Assembly (NCBI RefSeq): GCF_004851605.1
Contig: NZ_CP031093.1
Coordinates: 1,922,001 to 1,986,000, forward strand
DNA from: Hydrocarboniclastica marina
Lineage (GTDB): Bacteria > Pseudomonadota > Gammaproteobacteria > Pseudomonadales > Oleiphilaceae
Direction: 5' to 3'
Length of the DNA stretch: 64,000 bases
Shown: positions 44,695 through 53,806 of the stretch, piece by piece
Layout of the letters: every line of letters begins with the position of its first letter
Position numbering within the stretch: position 1 is the first letter of the stretch
The notes under the pieces: model-generated
Told to the model about the DNA's origin: nothing
Database searches by the model: none
The model's input: only the letters and a program-made list of their open reading frames with translations
Translations under genes and position numbers: made by a program

Positions 44695-47082
44695 CTAATC
44701 CAGTTTTACCATACGGAGACGCAAAGCATTGATAATGACACTTACGGACGACAGGGACATCGCCGCCGCCGCGAAAATGGGCGACAACAGTACGCCGAAG
44801 AGCGGATACAACACCCCCGCGGCAATTGGCACACCAGCAGCGTTATAAACGAAGGCGAAAAACAGGTTCTGCCGAATATTGCGCATGGTCGCCCGCGATA
44901 AACGACGGGCTTCCACTATTCCCATCAGATCCCCACGCAGGAGCGTTATCCCGGCGCTTTCGATAGCCACATCGGTACCGGTACCCATTGCTACGCCGAC
45001 GTCTGCAGCGGCCAGAGCAGGTGCGTCATTAACGCCATCGCCGGCCATCACCACCACCCGTCCCTCATCCCTGAGCCGCTGGACAACCCGTCCTTTGTCC
45101 TCAGGTAACACTTCTGCCTCCACCTCATCAATGTTGAGCTTCCTTGCGACAGCTTCGGCGGATGTGCGGTTGTCACCTGTGAGCATTACCACCCTGATTC
45201 CCTCTTTCTGTAGCGCTGCAATAGCAGCTTGGGAGGTTTCCTTGATTGGGTCGGCAATGGCCAGCAAGCCGCAGACTTTTCCTTCGACCGCGGCAATGAT
45301 TACCGTTGCCCCGTCCTGGCGCAGTTGGTCCGCTTCCTGGTCAAAGTCCGTGGTATCAACGTTCTCTGTTTCCATCAGCAAACGGTTGCCCAGCAGAACG
45401 CGTTTCCCGTCGATAATACCCGTGACGCCCTTGCCATTGGGGGAGTCAAATTCTTCAGCATCGGGCAGTGTCAGCCCCATCGCCGCTGCTTTCTCCAGAA
45501 TTGCTTGTGCCAGTGGGTGTTCGCTGCCCTTCTCCAGGCCACCTGCGAAACGCAACAGTTCCTCGTCGGCAAAACCTTTGGCTGGCATAAGCCGGGTAAC
45601 TTCTGGCCTTCCCTCGGTCAGCGTGCCGGTTTTATCGACCACGACTGTGTCCACCTTTTCCATGCGTTCCAGCGCTTCGGCATCGCGGATGAGCACGCCG
45701 CTCTGTGCTCCGCGGCCCACGCCGACCATAATCGACATTGGCGTGGCGAGCCCCAGCGCACAGGGACAGGCGATGATCAGCACACTGACAGCCGCAATCA
45801 GGCCAAAGGCCATGGGCGGCGATGGCCCGAAAAACGACCAGACAATGAAGGCTACCAGTGCGATCGCGACGACAATCGGCACGAACCAGCCCGCTACCTT
45901 ATCGGCCAATCCCTGAATAGGCGCCCGGCTGCGCTGCGCATTGGCAACCATCTGCACAATCTGGGAGAGCATAGTGTCGCGTCCGACCTTGTCGGCACGC
46001 ATGATGAAGCTGCCTTGCTGGTTGATGCTCCCACCAATCACTGCGTCGCCACTGGTCTTACTGACGGCCAACGGCTCGCCCGTGACCATGGATTCGTCCA
46101 CGTTCGAACGGCCCTCAAGCACCTCGCCATCCAGCGGTACTTTGTCACCGGGTCGCACCCGCAGCCGGTCACCGACCTTCACTTCGTCCAGCGCAACGTC
46201 GGATTCGTCGCCTTGCTCATCAAGCCTCCTGGCCGTAGCCGGAGCGAGATCCAGCAGTGCTTTGATGGCCCCCGAGGTTTTCTCCCGGGCTCGTAATTCC
46301 AGAACCTGGCCGAGCAGAACAAGCACCACGATAACGGCAGCAGCTTCGAAATAGACCGCGACTGAACCGTCGTCCTCGCGAAAAGCCGCAGGGAAAACCT
46401 GCGGTGCCAGCGTAGCAACCAGACTGTAGATCAGCGCAACCCCGGTGCCGATAGAAATCAGAGTGAACATATTGAGGTTACGGCTGAGCACGGACTTCCA
46501 CCCACGCACGAAGAACGGCCAGCCACACCAGAGAACAACGGGTGTGGCAAGCACAAGCTGGGCCCAGTTCGAAGTCTGCGTCGCAACAAGGCTTTCACTA
46601 CCGATGAGGTGGCCGCCCATCTCCAGCAAGAACACAGGAAGGGTCAGGGCCAGGCCGATCCAGAAGCGGCGTGTCATGGAGGTCAGCTCTTCGGACGGCC
46701 CGCTCTCTAGGTTCACCTGCTCCGGTTCCAGTGCCATGCCACAGATGGGGCAGTCGCCCGGCCCCTGTTGGCGTATCTCCGGGTGCATCGGGCAGGTGTA
46801 AATCGCTTGAGACGCGGTCGAGGCATTCTGTTTCTCCGCCGCGGCGGACTTGTTCCCTGGGTAGCTGTTTTTGAGATAACTGGCAGGGTTCTCGTCAAAG
46901 CTAGTCTGACACTCTGATGAACAGAAGTACCAGTCCTGCCCGTCGTGTTGGCTCCGGTGCTTCGTCGTATCAGGATCAACTACCATGCCGCAGACTGGAT
47001 CTTTTACCGGGACGGGGCTTGGGTCGTGCTGCGGGTGCTGATCGTGAGCGTGCCGATTGGCATGCCCGTGTTTCACCTTCAT
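44695..47082 (-). CDS. Copper/silver-type P1B ATPase with His-rich tail, YHS and heavy-metal-binding domains
   Basis: The N-terminus has a His-rich tail (residues 5-20), a YHS domain ('[11 protein letters not shown]', '[10 protein letters not shown]') and a 'YTCPMHPEI...[10 protein letters not shown]' zinc-ribbon-like metal site, as in CopA/SilP-type exporters. The membrane CPC motif is Cys439-Pro-Cys441 ('ACPCALG'), phosphorylated Asp483 is in 'DKTGT', and the hinge is '[10 protein letters not shown]'. It pumps Cu(I) or Ag(I) from the cytosol to the periplasm. 795 residues is normal. The small membrane protein upstream overlaps it by 4 bases, showing coupling. Confidence 0.95.
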   Translation of the reverse strand: MKVKHGHANRHAHDQHPQHDPSPVPVKDPVCGMVVDPDTTKHRSQHDGQDWYFCSSECQTSFDENPASYLKNSYPGNKSAAAEKQNASTASQAIYTCPMHPEIRQQGPGDCPICGMALEPEQVNLESGPSEELTSMTRRFWIGLALTLPVFLLEMGGHLIGSESLVATQTSNWAQLVLATPVVLWCGWPFFVRGWKSVLSRNLNMFTLISIGTGVALIYSLVATLAPQVFPAAFREDDGSVAVYFEAAAVIVVLVLLGQVLELRAREKTSGAIKALLDLAPATARRLDEQGDESDVALDEVKVGDRLRVRPGDKVPLDGEVLEGRSNVDESMVTGEPLAVSKTSGDAVIGGSINQQGSFIMRADKVGRDTMLSQIVQMVANAQRSRAPIQGLADKVAGWFVPIVVAIALVAFIVWSFFGPSPPMAFGLIAAVSVLIIACPCALGLATPMSIMVGVGRGAQSGVLIRDAEALERMEKVDTVVVDKTGTLTEGRPEVTRLMPAKGFADEELLRFAGGLEKGSEHPLAQAILEKAAAMGLTLPDAEEFDSPNGKGVTGIIDGKRVLLGNRLLMETENVDTTDFDQEADQLRQDGATVIIAAVEGKVCGLLAIADPIKETSQAAIAALQKEGIRVVMLTGDNRTSAEAVARKLNIDEVEAEVLPEDKGRVVQRLRDEGRVVVMAGDGVNDAPALAAADVGVAMGTGTDVAIESAGITLLRGDLMGIVEARRLSRATMRNIRQNLFFAFVYNAAGVPIAAGVLYPLFGVLLSPIFAAAAMSLSSVSVIINALRLRMVKLD

Positions 47083-47300
47083 TTCTCCGCCCTACGCGCT
47101 GGCCAGTCCGCGAATGCGAGAAAATAGAGTAGCGCCAGGTTCAACATCGGTATCATGATCAAAATGCCCAGCCAGCCAGAAAAGCCCGCACGCTGGCAGA
47201 TGCGCCACATCGGCACGACTATCAGAACGGCCATGGCCAGCATCCAGAACCAGTGGCCCGTCCACATCATGTGTCCCCATTCACCTTCTGGTCCCATCAT
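47079..47300 (-). CDS. Small membrane protein with Met/His/Trp-rich N-terminus, coupled to the P1B ATPase
   Basis: The 73-residue protein has two membrane segments ('[15 protein letters not shown]' and '[19 protein letters not shown]'). The first 20 residues hold Met, His and Trp in a pattern that could bind copper ('[10 protein letters not shown]'). It is clearly real because its stop overlaps the ATPase start by 4 bases. The start is ATG at 47300 or 47297. Similar small proteins of unknown function sit beside copper ATPases; a metal-handling or stabilising partner role is inferred. Confidence 0.75.
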   Translation of the reverse strand: MMGPEGEWGHMMWTGHWFWMLAMAVLIVVPMWRICQRAGFSGWLGILIMIPMLNLALLYFLAFADWPARRAEK

Positions 47301-47393
47301 CGCACCGCTCCTGCTGTCCGGTTTTCTGAAAAATTAGAGTTTCGTCGAATTTTTTGCCTACTTTCCGTTCCTGAGATTCCTGGTCACTCCTTT

Positions 47394-48143
47394 TCAAAAC
47401 ATCATGCGCGCGCCGATTACCGCGAACCAGTTTTCGGTATCCCCGCCCTCGGCTTCAGTCATATCCGCCGCCGCTCCGTATTGCCGCTCGTGGACAACTC
47501 CCACATAAGGCGAGAACGAGCGATAGGCCAGGTCGTAGCTCAGCCTTATTCCCGTCTCTGTATGGTTCAGGCCTTCGCCTACTCCCGTTTCCCGATCCTC
47601 GTGGAACGCTATACGGGTTTCAAAGCTGGCCGAGGCAATCCAGTAATTGGTGACAAGCAGCTCGTACTCAACTTCAAAGTCCATCGATGCATCGCCTTTG
47701 TCGCTCACGAACAAACTGGTGTCCACTTCGAGCCACTGCGGCGCCAGGCCAGTCAGACCCAGGACGCCGTAACGACGGTTCTGCCCTTTTGGCGTATCGA
47801 CTCGAAGCCCTGCCTTGGCGTCCCAGAACTCGCTTACCGGCGTTTGAATGACGAACTGGTTTTCCAGAGTCTCCCAGGCGCTGTGGGCCTTGTCCCATTC
47901 CGCCTCCAGGAGCCAGCGCAGTTTCAGCTCATCGGTTCCGTAAAAGGCATCGCCTTCGATATAGGCCAACTCCTCATCAGTGTCGCTGTAACGGTATTCC
48001 AGCTTCTCCGCGGCCAAACCCCAGAAAGTCCTGGCCGTCTGCGTCTCTTTACCACTGATCTCTTCAGCCAACGCCGGCGTAGTCAGTATCAGCGTAGCGA
48101 GGATAAAAATCAGCGTCCGCTCGGTGAACGTATGACGATTCAT
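47394..48143 (-). CDS. copB: Copper resistance outer-membrane protein CopB
   Basis: CopB/PcoB is an outer-membrane barrel that handles copper with CopA. The signal peptide ends at 'TPALAEE'. Beta-barrel signatures are 'LEYRYSDTDEELAYIEGDAFYGTDELKLRWLLEAE' in pieces and 'VVHERQYGAAADM', and the protein ends in aromatic Phe. At 249 residues it is shorter than many CopB because the Met-rich N-terminal part is absent; the Met/His-rich region is in CopA instead. The start overlaps the copA stop by 4 bases. Confidence 0.92.
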   Translation of the reverse strand: MNRHTFTERTLIFILATLILTTPALAEEISGKETQTARTFWGLAAEKLEYRYSDTDEELAYIEGDAFYGTDELKLRWLLEAEWDKAHSAWETLENQFVIQTPVSEFWDAKAGLRVDTPKGQNRRYGVLGLTGLAPQWLEVDTSLFVSDKGDASMDFEVEYELLVTNYWIASASFETRIAFHEDRETGVGEGLNHTETGIRLSYDLAYRSFSPYVGVVHERQYGAAADMTEAEGGDTENWFAVIGARMMF

Positions 48144-49867
48144 GAGTTACCGCCCCGCTGCTCCGGCCCGCCTTCGACCACGATCTTGCGAAACATCCCG
48201 GCTGCGGCGTGATAGGACAAATGGCAGTGAAATGCCCACTCTCCGGGCGCATCAACCTCGGTCTCCATGTAAACGGTGGTCGCGGGCGCAACACTAATGA
48301 CGTGCTTGAGGGGGTTCCATTTGCCCTCGCCTACATCAAGGATCGACCACATGCCGTGCAGGTGCATCGGGTGCGTCATCATGGTTTCATTGACGAATTT
48401 GAAGCGCACCCGCTCACCGTATTGCAGCACGATGGGGTCGGCGTGCTCGTACTTGATACCGTTTATGCTCCACTCATAGCGCTCCATGTTACCCGTCAGT
48501 CGCAATTCGATTTCGCGGGTTGGGTCGCGCTCTTCGTAAAGTGGATGCTGAGCCTTGAGGTCACTGTAGGAGAGGAATTTACCGCCGTTGGCAGCCACCG
48601 GCGACAAACCGCTGCCGCTCGCATAGAACGGATCGGTCGGCAACGCATTGCCACTGCTGTGCCCCATGCCGGCGTGGTCCATGCCCGCCATTTCGTGGTT
48701 CATCCCTTCGTCAGCCACTTCGCGCTGCCCCATTGCTGCATGATCCATTGCTTCATGGTTCATTGCTGGATGACCCATTGCTTCGTGGTCCATTCCTTGA
48801 TGGTCCATGTGCCCGGCCATGTCCGCCATTGTCAGTAGCGGCGCCTCACGCAATTCCGGCACCTGCGCTTCCATACCTTCCTCTGGAGCAAGCGTTCCCC
48901 GTGCGTACCCGGATCGACCCATGGATTCGGCGAATATGGTGTAGGCTTTTTCATCCTTGATGCGGACGATTACGTCGTAGGTTTCGGCCACGCCGATCCG
49001 GAATTCGTCGACCGTTACCGGCTGCACATTGTTGCCGTCAGCCTGCACCACGGTCATTTCCAGTCCGGGTATGCGGACGTCGAAATAGGTCATGGCGGAG
49101 GAATTGATAAAGCGAAGACGAACACGTTCCCCCGGCTTGAAAAGCCCGGTCCAGTTCTGCGCCGGACCCTTGCCATTGATCAGCCCGGTGAATCCCTGCA
49201 CATCCTCGACATCCGCTTTCATCATGCGCATACCGCCCCACATCAGCCGATCCTTTAGCGTCGCAAAAAAGCCCTGCTCTGCAGCTTCGCCAATGAAATC
49301 GCCGACCGTTTGCTGGTGCCGGTTGTAATAGTCTGCCGAGGTTTTCAGATTGCGCATTATGCGATCCCCGGAATGGGGATGCTTGTCCGTTAGCTGAACC
49401 ACATAATCGCGGTCATATCGAAAAGGTTCGCGGTCCTCGGGCTCGATCACGATTGCGCCATAGGCACCGTTAGGTTCCTGAAAGCCGGAATGGCTGTGGA
49501 ACCAGTAAGTGCCCGCCTGTGCAATGGGAAATTCGTAAGTGAAGGTCTCACCGGGTTTTATGCCGGGAAAACTTATGCCCGGGACGCCGTCCTGTTCAAA
49601 CGGCAGAATAAGGCCGTGCCAGTGTACTGAGGTCATTTCATCCAGATTATTGGTAACGTTTATCGTCGCCACCTCCCCTTCCTTGAAACGCAATGTCGGT
49701 CCCGGCGACGCCCCGTTGTAGCCAATACCTTCCTCCACGAAGTCGCCGGTATCAATCTGGACTTTGTCGACGGTGATGTCGTATTGAGCGCCAATCGCTA
49801 CTGCTGGCAGAAGGCAAAAGAAGAGGCCAGCCACAAGTTGTTTATTCATGGGGGCGCACCTGCTCAT
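48140..49867 (-). CDS. copA: Copper resistance multicopper oxidase CopA (PcoA family)
   Basis: CopA/PcoA oxidises Cu(I) to Cu(II) in the periplasm. All four copper-site blocks are seen: 'SVHWHG', 'YWFHSHSG', 'HPMHLHGMW' and 'FHCHLSYHAAAGM'. Residues about 345-405 form a Met/His-rich copper-binding insert with five near-identical pentapeptides. The signal peptide ('MNKQLVAGLFFCLLPAVAIGA') has no twin arginine, unlike most PcoA proteins, which use Tat. The start is ATG at 49867, overlapping the stop of the cupredoxin gene (ATGA), or ATG at 49849; neither has a strong ribosome site, consistent with translational coupling. Confidence 0.95.
   Translation of the reverse strand: MSRCAPMNKQLVAGLFFCLLPAVAIGAQYDITVDKVQIDTGDFVEEGIGYNGASPGPTLRFKEGEVATINVTNNLDEMTSVHWHGLILPFEQDGVPGISFPGIKPGETFTYEFPIAQAGTYWFHSHSGFQEPNGAYGAIVIEPEDREPFRYDRDYVVQLTDKHPHSGDRIMRNLKTSADYYNRHQQTVGDFIGEAAEQGFFATLKDRLMWGGMRMMKADVEDVQGFTGLINGKGPAQNWTGLFKPGERVRLRFINSSAMTYFDVRIPGLEMTVVQADGNNVQPVTVDEFRIGVAETYDVIVRIKDEKAYTIFAESMGRSGYARGTLAPEEGMEAQVPELREAPLLTMADMAGHMDHQGMDHEAMGHPAMNHEAMDHAAMGQREVADEGMNHEMAGMDHAGMGHSSGNALPTDPFYASGSGLSPVAANGGKFLSYSDLKAQHPLYEERDPTREIELRLTGNMERYEWSINGIKYEHADPIVLQYGERVRFKFVNETMMTHPMHLHGMWSILDVGEGKWNPLKHVISVAPATTVYMETEVDAPGEWAFHCHLSYHAAAGMFRKIVVEGGPEQRGGNS
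48731..48805 (-). repeat. Five tandem 15-bp coding repeats (Met/His pentapeptides in CopA)
   Basis: Five units of 15 bases begin at 48731, 48746, 48761, 48776 and 48791. Read on the minus strand they encode DHQGM, DHEAM, GHPAM, NHEAM and DHAAM. Each unit supplies a His and a Met ligand. Further degenerate Met/His units flank the array. Tandem DNA repeats of this kind can change copy number. Confidence 0.85.
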
Positions 49868-50388
49868 TCAAACTCGACATTGCCATACATTCCGGCCTGG
49901 TAATGCCCTGGAACATTGCAGGCAAACTCGAGGTCGGCAGGTTTCGCGAATGTCCAGACCAGCTCCTTTGTCTCGCCCGGTTCCAGCAAAACGCTATTGG
50001 CATCGTCATGCTTCATGGTATGACCGTTGCCCATATCCATGTTCATTCTGTCGTGGTTGATTTTGTCACCCTGGATTACGCCATGCGCTACCATCATCTC
50101 CATTTCCTGTTGATGAGCTTCGTGCATTGATGGCGTGTTGATATTGAACTCGTGAACCAGTCCGCCCTTATTCACCACAACAAACCGCACTGTTTCCCCG
50201 GGTTTGACCTCAACTGATTCCGGCTCATAGTAGTTGTCGTGCATTTCGACTGTAATGGTGCGGGAAACGTCGGACGCCTGCCCTGCTGCGCCAGTTTCCG
50301 CGTTGTGCCCGTGGCCTTGCGGTCCGGCAAAGGCCACCGACACAACTGATATTGTGAGAGCTGAGATGAAAAGTCTGGCTGCATTCAT
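49864..50388 (-). CDS. Periplasmic cupredoxin (CopI-like copper-tolerance protein)
   Basis: A type-1 copper domain follows a Sec signal peptide ('LFISALTISVVSVAFAGP'). The copper ligands are the His in 'GGLVHEFNI', and the Cys, His and Met in 'FACNVPGHYQAGMYGNVEF'. A His/Met-rich stretch lies between ('HEAHQQEMEMMVAHG', 'HDRMNMDMGNGHTMKHDD'). This matches CopI-type proteins linked to copper and silver tolerance. The ATG at 50388 is preferred because GGAGAA lies about 8 bases upstream; the frame extends to 50505 but without signal-peptide sense. It is the first gene of the minus-strand copper operon. Confidence 0.9.
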   Translation of the reverse strand: MNAARLFISALTISVVSVAFAGPQGHGHNAETGAAGQASDVSRTITVEMHDNYYEPESVEVKPGETVRFVVVNKGGLVHEFNINTPSMHEAHQQEMEMMVAHGVIQGDKINHDRMNMDMGNGHTMKHDDANSVLLEPGETKELVWTFAKPADLEFACNVPGHYQAGMYGNVEFE

Positions 50389-50579
50389 GGTTTCGTTCTC
50401 CGGTAGGCGCGAGGGCCGCCTGTCATTAAGGCTTACAAGTTGAGCTAGCGTAAGAAACTGCTGGTACCATCTCGCACCAACCTGAATCCATTCTGAAAAA
50501 CGCAAAATATTGTGTTCCAGGCTCAGTTAAGGTTGTTATAGGGCGCTGGAATATCCTCGAAACGTATAAGGTACCGCTG
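50389..50579. promoter_or_regulatory. Divergent promoter region between the copper operon and the two-component system
   Basis: These 191 bases must contain the promoters of the cupredoxin gene (minus) and the response regulator gene (plus). An inverted repeat CTTAC...GTAAG (50432-50436 and 50450-50454) is a possible binding site. I could not recognise a canonical CopR/CusR box. Confidence 0.45.
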
Positions 50580-51245
50580 ATGCGACTGCTACTCGTCGAA
50601 GACGATCGCCTCTTAGCCGACGGACTTGCCAGCCAGCTTGGCAAAGCAGGTTTCAGCGTCGATATTGCACGTACCGCGAACGAGGCCCGGGTACTGGGCC
50701 AGCAGGAAAACTACCGTGTGGGCATACTCGATCTGGGCCTACCCGACGGCAACGGGCTGGAGGTTTTGAAGAGCTGGCGCGGCACAAAAGTAAACTTTCC
50801 TGTGCTGATCCTTACCGCCAGAGGGGACTGGCAGGACAAGGTGAACGGGCTGAAGGCCGGCGCAGATGATTATCTTGCAAAGCCCTTCCAGGCCGAAGAA
50901 TTGATTGCTCGACTCAATGCTATTGTTCGGCGAAGCGAAGGCAGGGTCCACTCTTCTGTCAGAGCCGGATCCTTTGAACTGGATGAGGATCGGCAGATTC
51001 TGAAGCTGGAGGATGGTTCTGAGCACAGCCTTACCGGCACCGAGTTTCGGCTGCTTCGCTGTCTGATGAGCAGACCGGGGCATGTTTTCTCAAAAGAGCA
51101 GCTGATGGAGCAACTCTACAGTCTCAACGAAAGCCCAAGCGAGAATGTGATTGAGGCGTACATCCGGCGGTTGAGGAAACTTGTTGGGGCGCATAGCATT
51201 TCCACCCGGCGAGGCCAGGGGTACGTGTTCAATGCCCAGGTTTAG
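50580..51245 (+). CDS. OmpR-family response regulator, 221 aa
   Basis: The receiver domain has the acidic pair at the start ('LVEDDRLL'), phospho-acceptor Asp51 in 'LDLGLPDGNG' and the Lys in 'LAKPFQ'. The C-terminal winged helix ends in 'VIEAYIRRLRKLVGAHSISTRRGQGYVF' in pieces, typical of QseB/PmrA-like regulators. It lies divergent to the copper operon, which is the usual place of CopR-type regulators, but a polymyxin-type PmrA role cannot be excluded. The kinase gene overlaps its end by 14 bases. Confidence 0.93.
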   Translation: MRLLLVEDDRLLADGLASQLGKAGFSVDIARTANEARVLGQQENYRVGILDLGLPDGNGLEVLKSWRGTKVNFPVLILTARGDWQDKVNGLKAGADDYLAKPFQAEELIARLNAIVRRSEGRVHSSVRAGSFELDEDRQILKLEDGSEHSLTGTEFRLLRCLMSRPGHVFSKEQLMEQLYSLNESPSENVIEAYIRRLRKLVGAHSISTRRGQGYVFNAQV

Positions 51246-52584
51246 AAAACCGGCCTCGGTGAAGGGCGCTCTGCTAGCCCTTCTCTTGCCCGCAGGTATC
51301 GGTCTGATGGCTTTGGCCTGGCTCATACACGGGTTGTTGCTGGAGCGCATGTCCCGGGAGTTTCTGGAAGGCCGCCTGCAAGATGAAGTGACTTTTCTGG
51401 AACATCGCCTTCGCGAAGACAACGGCCGAGTTGATGAACTGCAAACCGGCGATTACTTTCAGGAAGTCTTCCATCATGCATTTGCGATCCAGTCACCTAA
51501 CGCAACAGTTATTTCACCTGAGGGGTGGGCACCTTTACTGGAACCCTTAATTCATGCCGAAGTCGACGGGACCATACGTGCAGAAGGCACAGCACTGGCA
51601 GGTACACCCAACAATATCCTTGCCCACAGGACAACGTTCCGTATAGGCAACAGGCCATTCGTCGTGATTGTCGCGGAGGATCTGGAGGCACTGGAACGTA
51701 GTCAGGCGGAATTGCATGCCTGGACGGCCGTAATTTCAGTGGTACTGATCCTGCTGCTTGTCGGCGCGATCTGGGTCGGCATCAATCTATCCATGCGCCC
51801 CGTGGATTCGCTTCAGGCTGCGTTGAAGCGTCTTCAGGCTGGCGATATGTCCCGTATTACCGTACAGGGACCAGAAGAATTTCGCCCGCTTGTACAGCAG
51901 CTCAATCTGCTGCTTGACTCTCTGGATCAGCGGTTGGCGCGCTCTCGAGAGGCCTTGGCGAACCTGTCCCATAGCGTTAAAACGCCGATCGCTGCGCTAC
52001 GCCAGATTCTGGAGGACACCACCCGACCCCTGAATGATGACCTTCGTCACCAAATGGCGTCGAGACTTGATGATATAGACAGACAGCTTGAGGCAGAACT
52101 GCGCAGAGGCCAGTTTGCCGGGCCTCAGGTCGGGAAACGGGGGTGCCCGGTGAAGCAGGCTCGCGAACTGCTCTGGATGCTAGGACGTCTCTATCCCGAA
52201 AAATCGTTCGAGCTCTCAACTAAGCTGGCCGAAGAGAGCCGATGGGCAATTGAAGAGAACGACTTGAACGAGATTATGGGAAATCTCATCGATAACGCTG
52301 GTAAGTGGGCCGTTCGCTACGTCGAACTTATGCTGGAGCAAAGTGAACAGTCACTGTGCATCATTGTCACAGACGACGGACCGGGGGTTAACGAAAACGC
52401 CCTGGCCGCTTTAGGGCAGCGCGGTCTCCGACTGGACGAACAGACGCCAGGACACGGATTGGGTCTGGCGATCGTTTGCGATATCGTCGACCGATACGGC
52501 GGCGAGACCCGCTTTTCCCGCGCTCCAGCGGGTGGCCTAAGGGTGAGCACTACCTTTCATCGTGATTGTCGCACTTCCGCCTGA
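51232..52584 (+). CDS. Sensor histidine kinase, 450 aa
   Basis: Two membrane helices (about residues 10-33 and 160-183) enclose a periplasmic sensor domain with a His-His pair ('FHHAFAIQS') that could bind metal. A HAMP-like linker follows. The phospho-acceptor is His247 in 'LSHSVKTP', the N-box is 'NDLNEIMGNLIDNAGKW', and ATP-lid Gly boxes are 'DDGPG' and 'GHGLGLAIV'. The ATG at 51232 overlaps the regulator stop and follows CAGGGG. Partner of the upstream regulator; copper is the likely but unproven signal. Confidence 0.92.
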   Translation: MPRFRKPASVKGALLALLLPAGIGLMALAWLIHGLLLERMSREFLEGRLQDEVTFLEHRLREDNGRVDELQTGDYFQEVFHHAFAIQSPNATVISPEGWAPLLEPLIHAEVDGTIRAEGTALAGTPNNILAHRTTFRIGNRPFVVIVAEDLEALERSQAELHAWTAVISVVLILLLVGAIWVGINLSMRPVDSLQAALKRLQAGDMSRITVQGPEEFRPLVQQLNLLLDSLDQRLARSREALANLSHSVKTPIAALRQILEDTTRPLNDDLRHQMASRLDDIDRQLEAELRRGQFAGPQVGKRGCPVKQARELLWMLGRLYPEKSFELSTKLAEESRWAIEENDLNEIMGNLIDNAGKWAVRYVELMLEQSEQSLCIIVTDDGPGVNENALAALGQRGLRLDEQTPGHGLGLAIVCDIVDRYGGETRFSRAPAGGLRVSTTFHRDCRTSA

Positions 52585-52680
52585 ACAGGTCCTTAACGTT
52601 TAAGAAACAGCCAGAAAGCGTCATGAAACTGTAGCAGGGACGCTTCAGACTCGAAGGTCATTTTCGACCAATCGGGCTGT

Positions 52681-53787
52681 ATGACCGAACTACGTGATCT
52701 CACCCACATTACCTGTGTTCCGGAGCAGCGTTCGCGCCGCGACAAAGCGCTCCAGCAGCAGGTGCGCAGCTTTCTGCCGGAGCTGGATCAGCTTGAACGC
52801 CTGCTTGCAGAGGCACCGCCTCAGTTTTCGGCGAATGTCATAGGCCACTCGTGCGTTGCAGAGCACCGCCTTCCGCTTTATCAGGTCAAGGTCGGTAACG
52901 CAGCGCCGGAGAGCCCCGTTTTGCTGCTGGTTGGCGGCGTACACGGCCTGGAGCGAATAGGCTCCCGTGTGGTCATGGAGTGGCTGAGGACGTTAAGCAA
53001 GCGCCTGCAATGGGATCAGCACCTGAGCGCACTGCTGGACCGAGTCCAGCTTGTCGCAATTCCGCTACTGAATCCGGGCGGGATGTTGCTCAATCAGCGT
53101 GGCAATCCAGCCGGCGTCGACCTGATGCGCAACGCGCCTATCGCCGCCCAGGATCCAAGTACATTCATGCTGGGCGGACAGCGCCTGTCGCCATATCTGC
53201 CGTGGTATATGGGCAAGCCCGGCCAACCGATGGAGCCCGAGAACATCGCTTTGCAGGCGGTTATCGACGAGCTTCTGACCAATCGGCCCTTCAGCCTGTC
53301 GCTCGACTGCCATTCGGGTTTCGGCTGGCAGGACCAGCTCTGGTTCCCCTACGCCTACCGTCGGCGCCCCATGCGTAAACTCGATTCGGTGTTTGCTCTC
53401 AAATTGCTGTGGGAGCAGGCATACCCCCACCACAACTATGTCATCGAGCCACAGTCCCGCCACTATCTCACTCACGGCGACCTGTGGGACTATTTTTACA
53501 AGCGGCACAACCGCCGGGGCGCTGGCAACTACATACCGCTAACACTCGAGATGGGTTCCTGGCGCTGGATCCGCAAGCGCCCGCGACAGCTGCTCAAGCT
53601 TGAGGGCTTGTTCAACCCGCTTGTGCCGCATCGCTTGCAACGTGTACTCCGTAGTCATCTGACGCTGTTCAACTTCCTGCTTGAGGCAACCGCACAGCAT
53701 GAGAACTGGCTTCCTCACGGGTCCCATGCTCAGACCCTGAGGCAGGCGGCCATACGGCACTGGTATCCCTACGAAACCGAGTTCTGA
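52681..53787 (+). CDS. M14-family zinc carboxypeptidase-like protein, 368 aa
   Basis: The zinc-binding H-x-x-E is in 'GGVHGLERIG', the third ligand His in 'LDCHSGFG', and the catalytic Glu in 'LTLEMGSWRW'. No signal peptide is seen, so it acts in the cytosol. Such proteins trim C-terminal residues or remove amidated groups from peptides; the substrate here is not known. The ribosome site is weak. It starts about 100 bases after the kinase gene and is followed by an alpha/beta hydrolase gene 19 bases later, probably in the same operon. Confidence 0.88.
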   Translation: MTELRDLTHITCVPEQRSRRDKALQQQVRSFLPELDQLERLLAEAPPQFSANVIGHSCVAEHRLPLYQVKVGNAAPESPVLLLVGGVHGLERIGSRVVMEWLRTLSKRLQWDQHLSALLDRVQLVAIPLLNPGGMLLNQRGNPAGVDLMRNAPIAAQDPSTFMLGGQRLSPYLPWYMGKPGQPMEPENIALQAVIDELLTNRPFSLSLDCHSGFGWQDQLWFPYAYRRRPMRKLDSVFALKLLWEQAYPHHNYVIEPQSRHYLTHGDLWDYFYKRHNRRGAGNYIPLTLEMGSWRWIRKRPRQLLKLEGLFNPLVPHRLQRVLRSHLTLFNFLLEATAQHENWLPHGSHAQTLRQAAIRHWYPYETEF

Positions 53788-53806
53788 CCGCCGGAGATAG
53801 AAGCCT

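Noticed and set aside
45229-46296. 355-codon open frame antisense to the copper ATPase
   Set aside because: Its translation has no recognisable domain, and the minus strand encodes an intact P1B ATPase with all motifs.
47253-48212. 319-codon open frame antisense to copB
   Set aside because: It overlaps clear CopB coding sequence and the end of CopA, with no signature of its own.
50432-50454. A canonical CopR or CusR operator in the divergent copper promoter region
   Set aside because: The inverted repeat there (CTTAC/GTAAG) does not match the known copper-box patterns, so it is only noted as an inverted repeat.
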